DNA from: Gammaproteobacteria bacterium | GTDB lineage: Bacteria; Pseudomonadota; Gammaproteobacteria; S144-34 | DNA: 22,951 nucleotides | NCBI GenBank assembly: GCA_015494165.1 | Contig: WGBS01000158.1 | Coordinates: 1 to 22,951, forward strand | Direction: 5' to 3' | Shown: one piece after another, positions 22,888-22,951 of the stretch | Position numbering within the stretch: the first letter of the stretch is position 1 | Layout: the number at the start of each line of letters is the position of its first letter | The notes under the pieces: model-generated | Database searches by the model: none | The model's input: only the letters and a program-made list of their open reading frames with translations | What the model was told of the DNA's origin: nothing | Translations under genes and position numbers: made by a program

Positions 22888-22893
22888 TACAAT
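22888..22893 (+). promoter_or_regulatory. Possible -10 box of aroC
   Basis: TACAAT matches TATAAT at five of six positions and ends eight bases before the aroC ATG, so a transcript from it would have almost no leader. No convincing -35 box is visible 16-18 bases upstream and there is no ribosome-binding site before the ATG, which fits a near-leaderless message but proves nothing. Confidence 0.3.
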
Positions 22894-22901
22894 AGCCGCC
22901 C

Positions 22902-22951
22902 ATGGCCGGGAACACGATCGGGCGGGTCTTCTGCGTCACCACCTTCGGCGA
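22902..22951 (+). CDS. aroC: Chorismate synthase, first 16 codons
   Basis: The gene runs off the right edge. The visible N-terminus MAGNTIGRVFCVTTFG is nearly identical to that of E. coli AroC, which makes chorismate from EPSP as the last step of the shikimate pathway. The family normally has about 360 residues. Location near prmB agrees with the E. coli order. Only the first 50 bases are in the window, so the call rests on this short but highly characteristic start. Confidence 0.9.
   Translation, partial: MAGNTIGRVFCVTTFG

Noticed and set aside
22409..22892. Minus-strand open frames across the third repeat element
   Set aside because: They translate heptamer and REP repeats; a 7-bp period does not keep frame, and there is no ribosome-binding site.

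Overview
The window is very GC-rich chromosomal DNA with strong third-position GC, which fills the other frames with long spurious open frames. The gene set points to a gammaproteobacterium: parE/parC, the EF-P beta-lysylation trio efp/epmA/epmB, prmB close to aroC, hemN, htpX with a sigma-32-type promoter, and a FimX-like degenerate GGDEF-EAL protein. It could belong to the Chromatiales or a similar high-GC lineage, but that placement is inference. No tRNA, rRNA, CRISPR array, prophage or intact insertion sequence was seen.

Layout. 1-277: a perfect 134-bp fold-back inverted repeat that corrupts the 5' part of parE; it is probably a contig-end artefact. 135-3704: truncated parE, then complete parC. 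3709-6323 (minus): a membrane class III adenylate cyclase translationally coupled to a TPR-type lipoprotein. 6345-7302: heat-shock-type promoter and htpX. 7303-7560: a non-coding block of perfect hairpins and a duplicated palindrome. 7599-8831: a DUF1015 protein. 8832-9284: a mosaic non-coding element of 7-bp repeats and REP-like hairpins. 9285-11381 (minus): FimX-like REC-PAS-GGDEF-EAL protein. 11470-11991: GNAT acetyltransferase. 12017-13813 (minus): large PilZ-like protein. 13924-16599: epmB diverging from efp-epmA. 16725-17045: stand-alone PilZ protein. 17030-19042 (minus): overlapping sco, pcuC and psd genes. 19130-21866: prmB, a small acidic protein gene and hemN. 21895-22186 and 22489-22798: two more copies of the heptamer/REP element, flanking a 68-residue orphan gene at 22206-22412. 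22902 to the end: start of aroC.

How the genes work together. EpmB makes (R)-beta-lysine, EpmA attaches it to Lys34 of EF-P, and EF-P rescues ribosomes stalled on polyproline. ParE and ParC form topoisomerase IV. SCO and PCuAC are copper chaperones for cytochrome oxidase and share a transcription unit with phosphatidylserine decarboxylase. Three proteins (FimX-like, large PilZ-like, small PilZ) suggest a local concentration of cyclic-di-GMP effectors, and the cyclase adds a cAMP branch.

The most unusual content is the three-copy intergenic element. It carries arrays of a strict 7-bp unit of form (G/A)GGNNNC that switch strand polarity and are interleaved with REP-like hairpins. Several arrays fit the G-quadruplex pattern. 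I do not recognise the combination as a named element.
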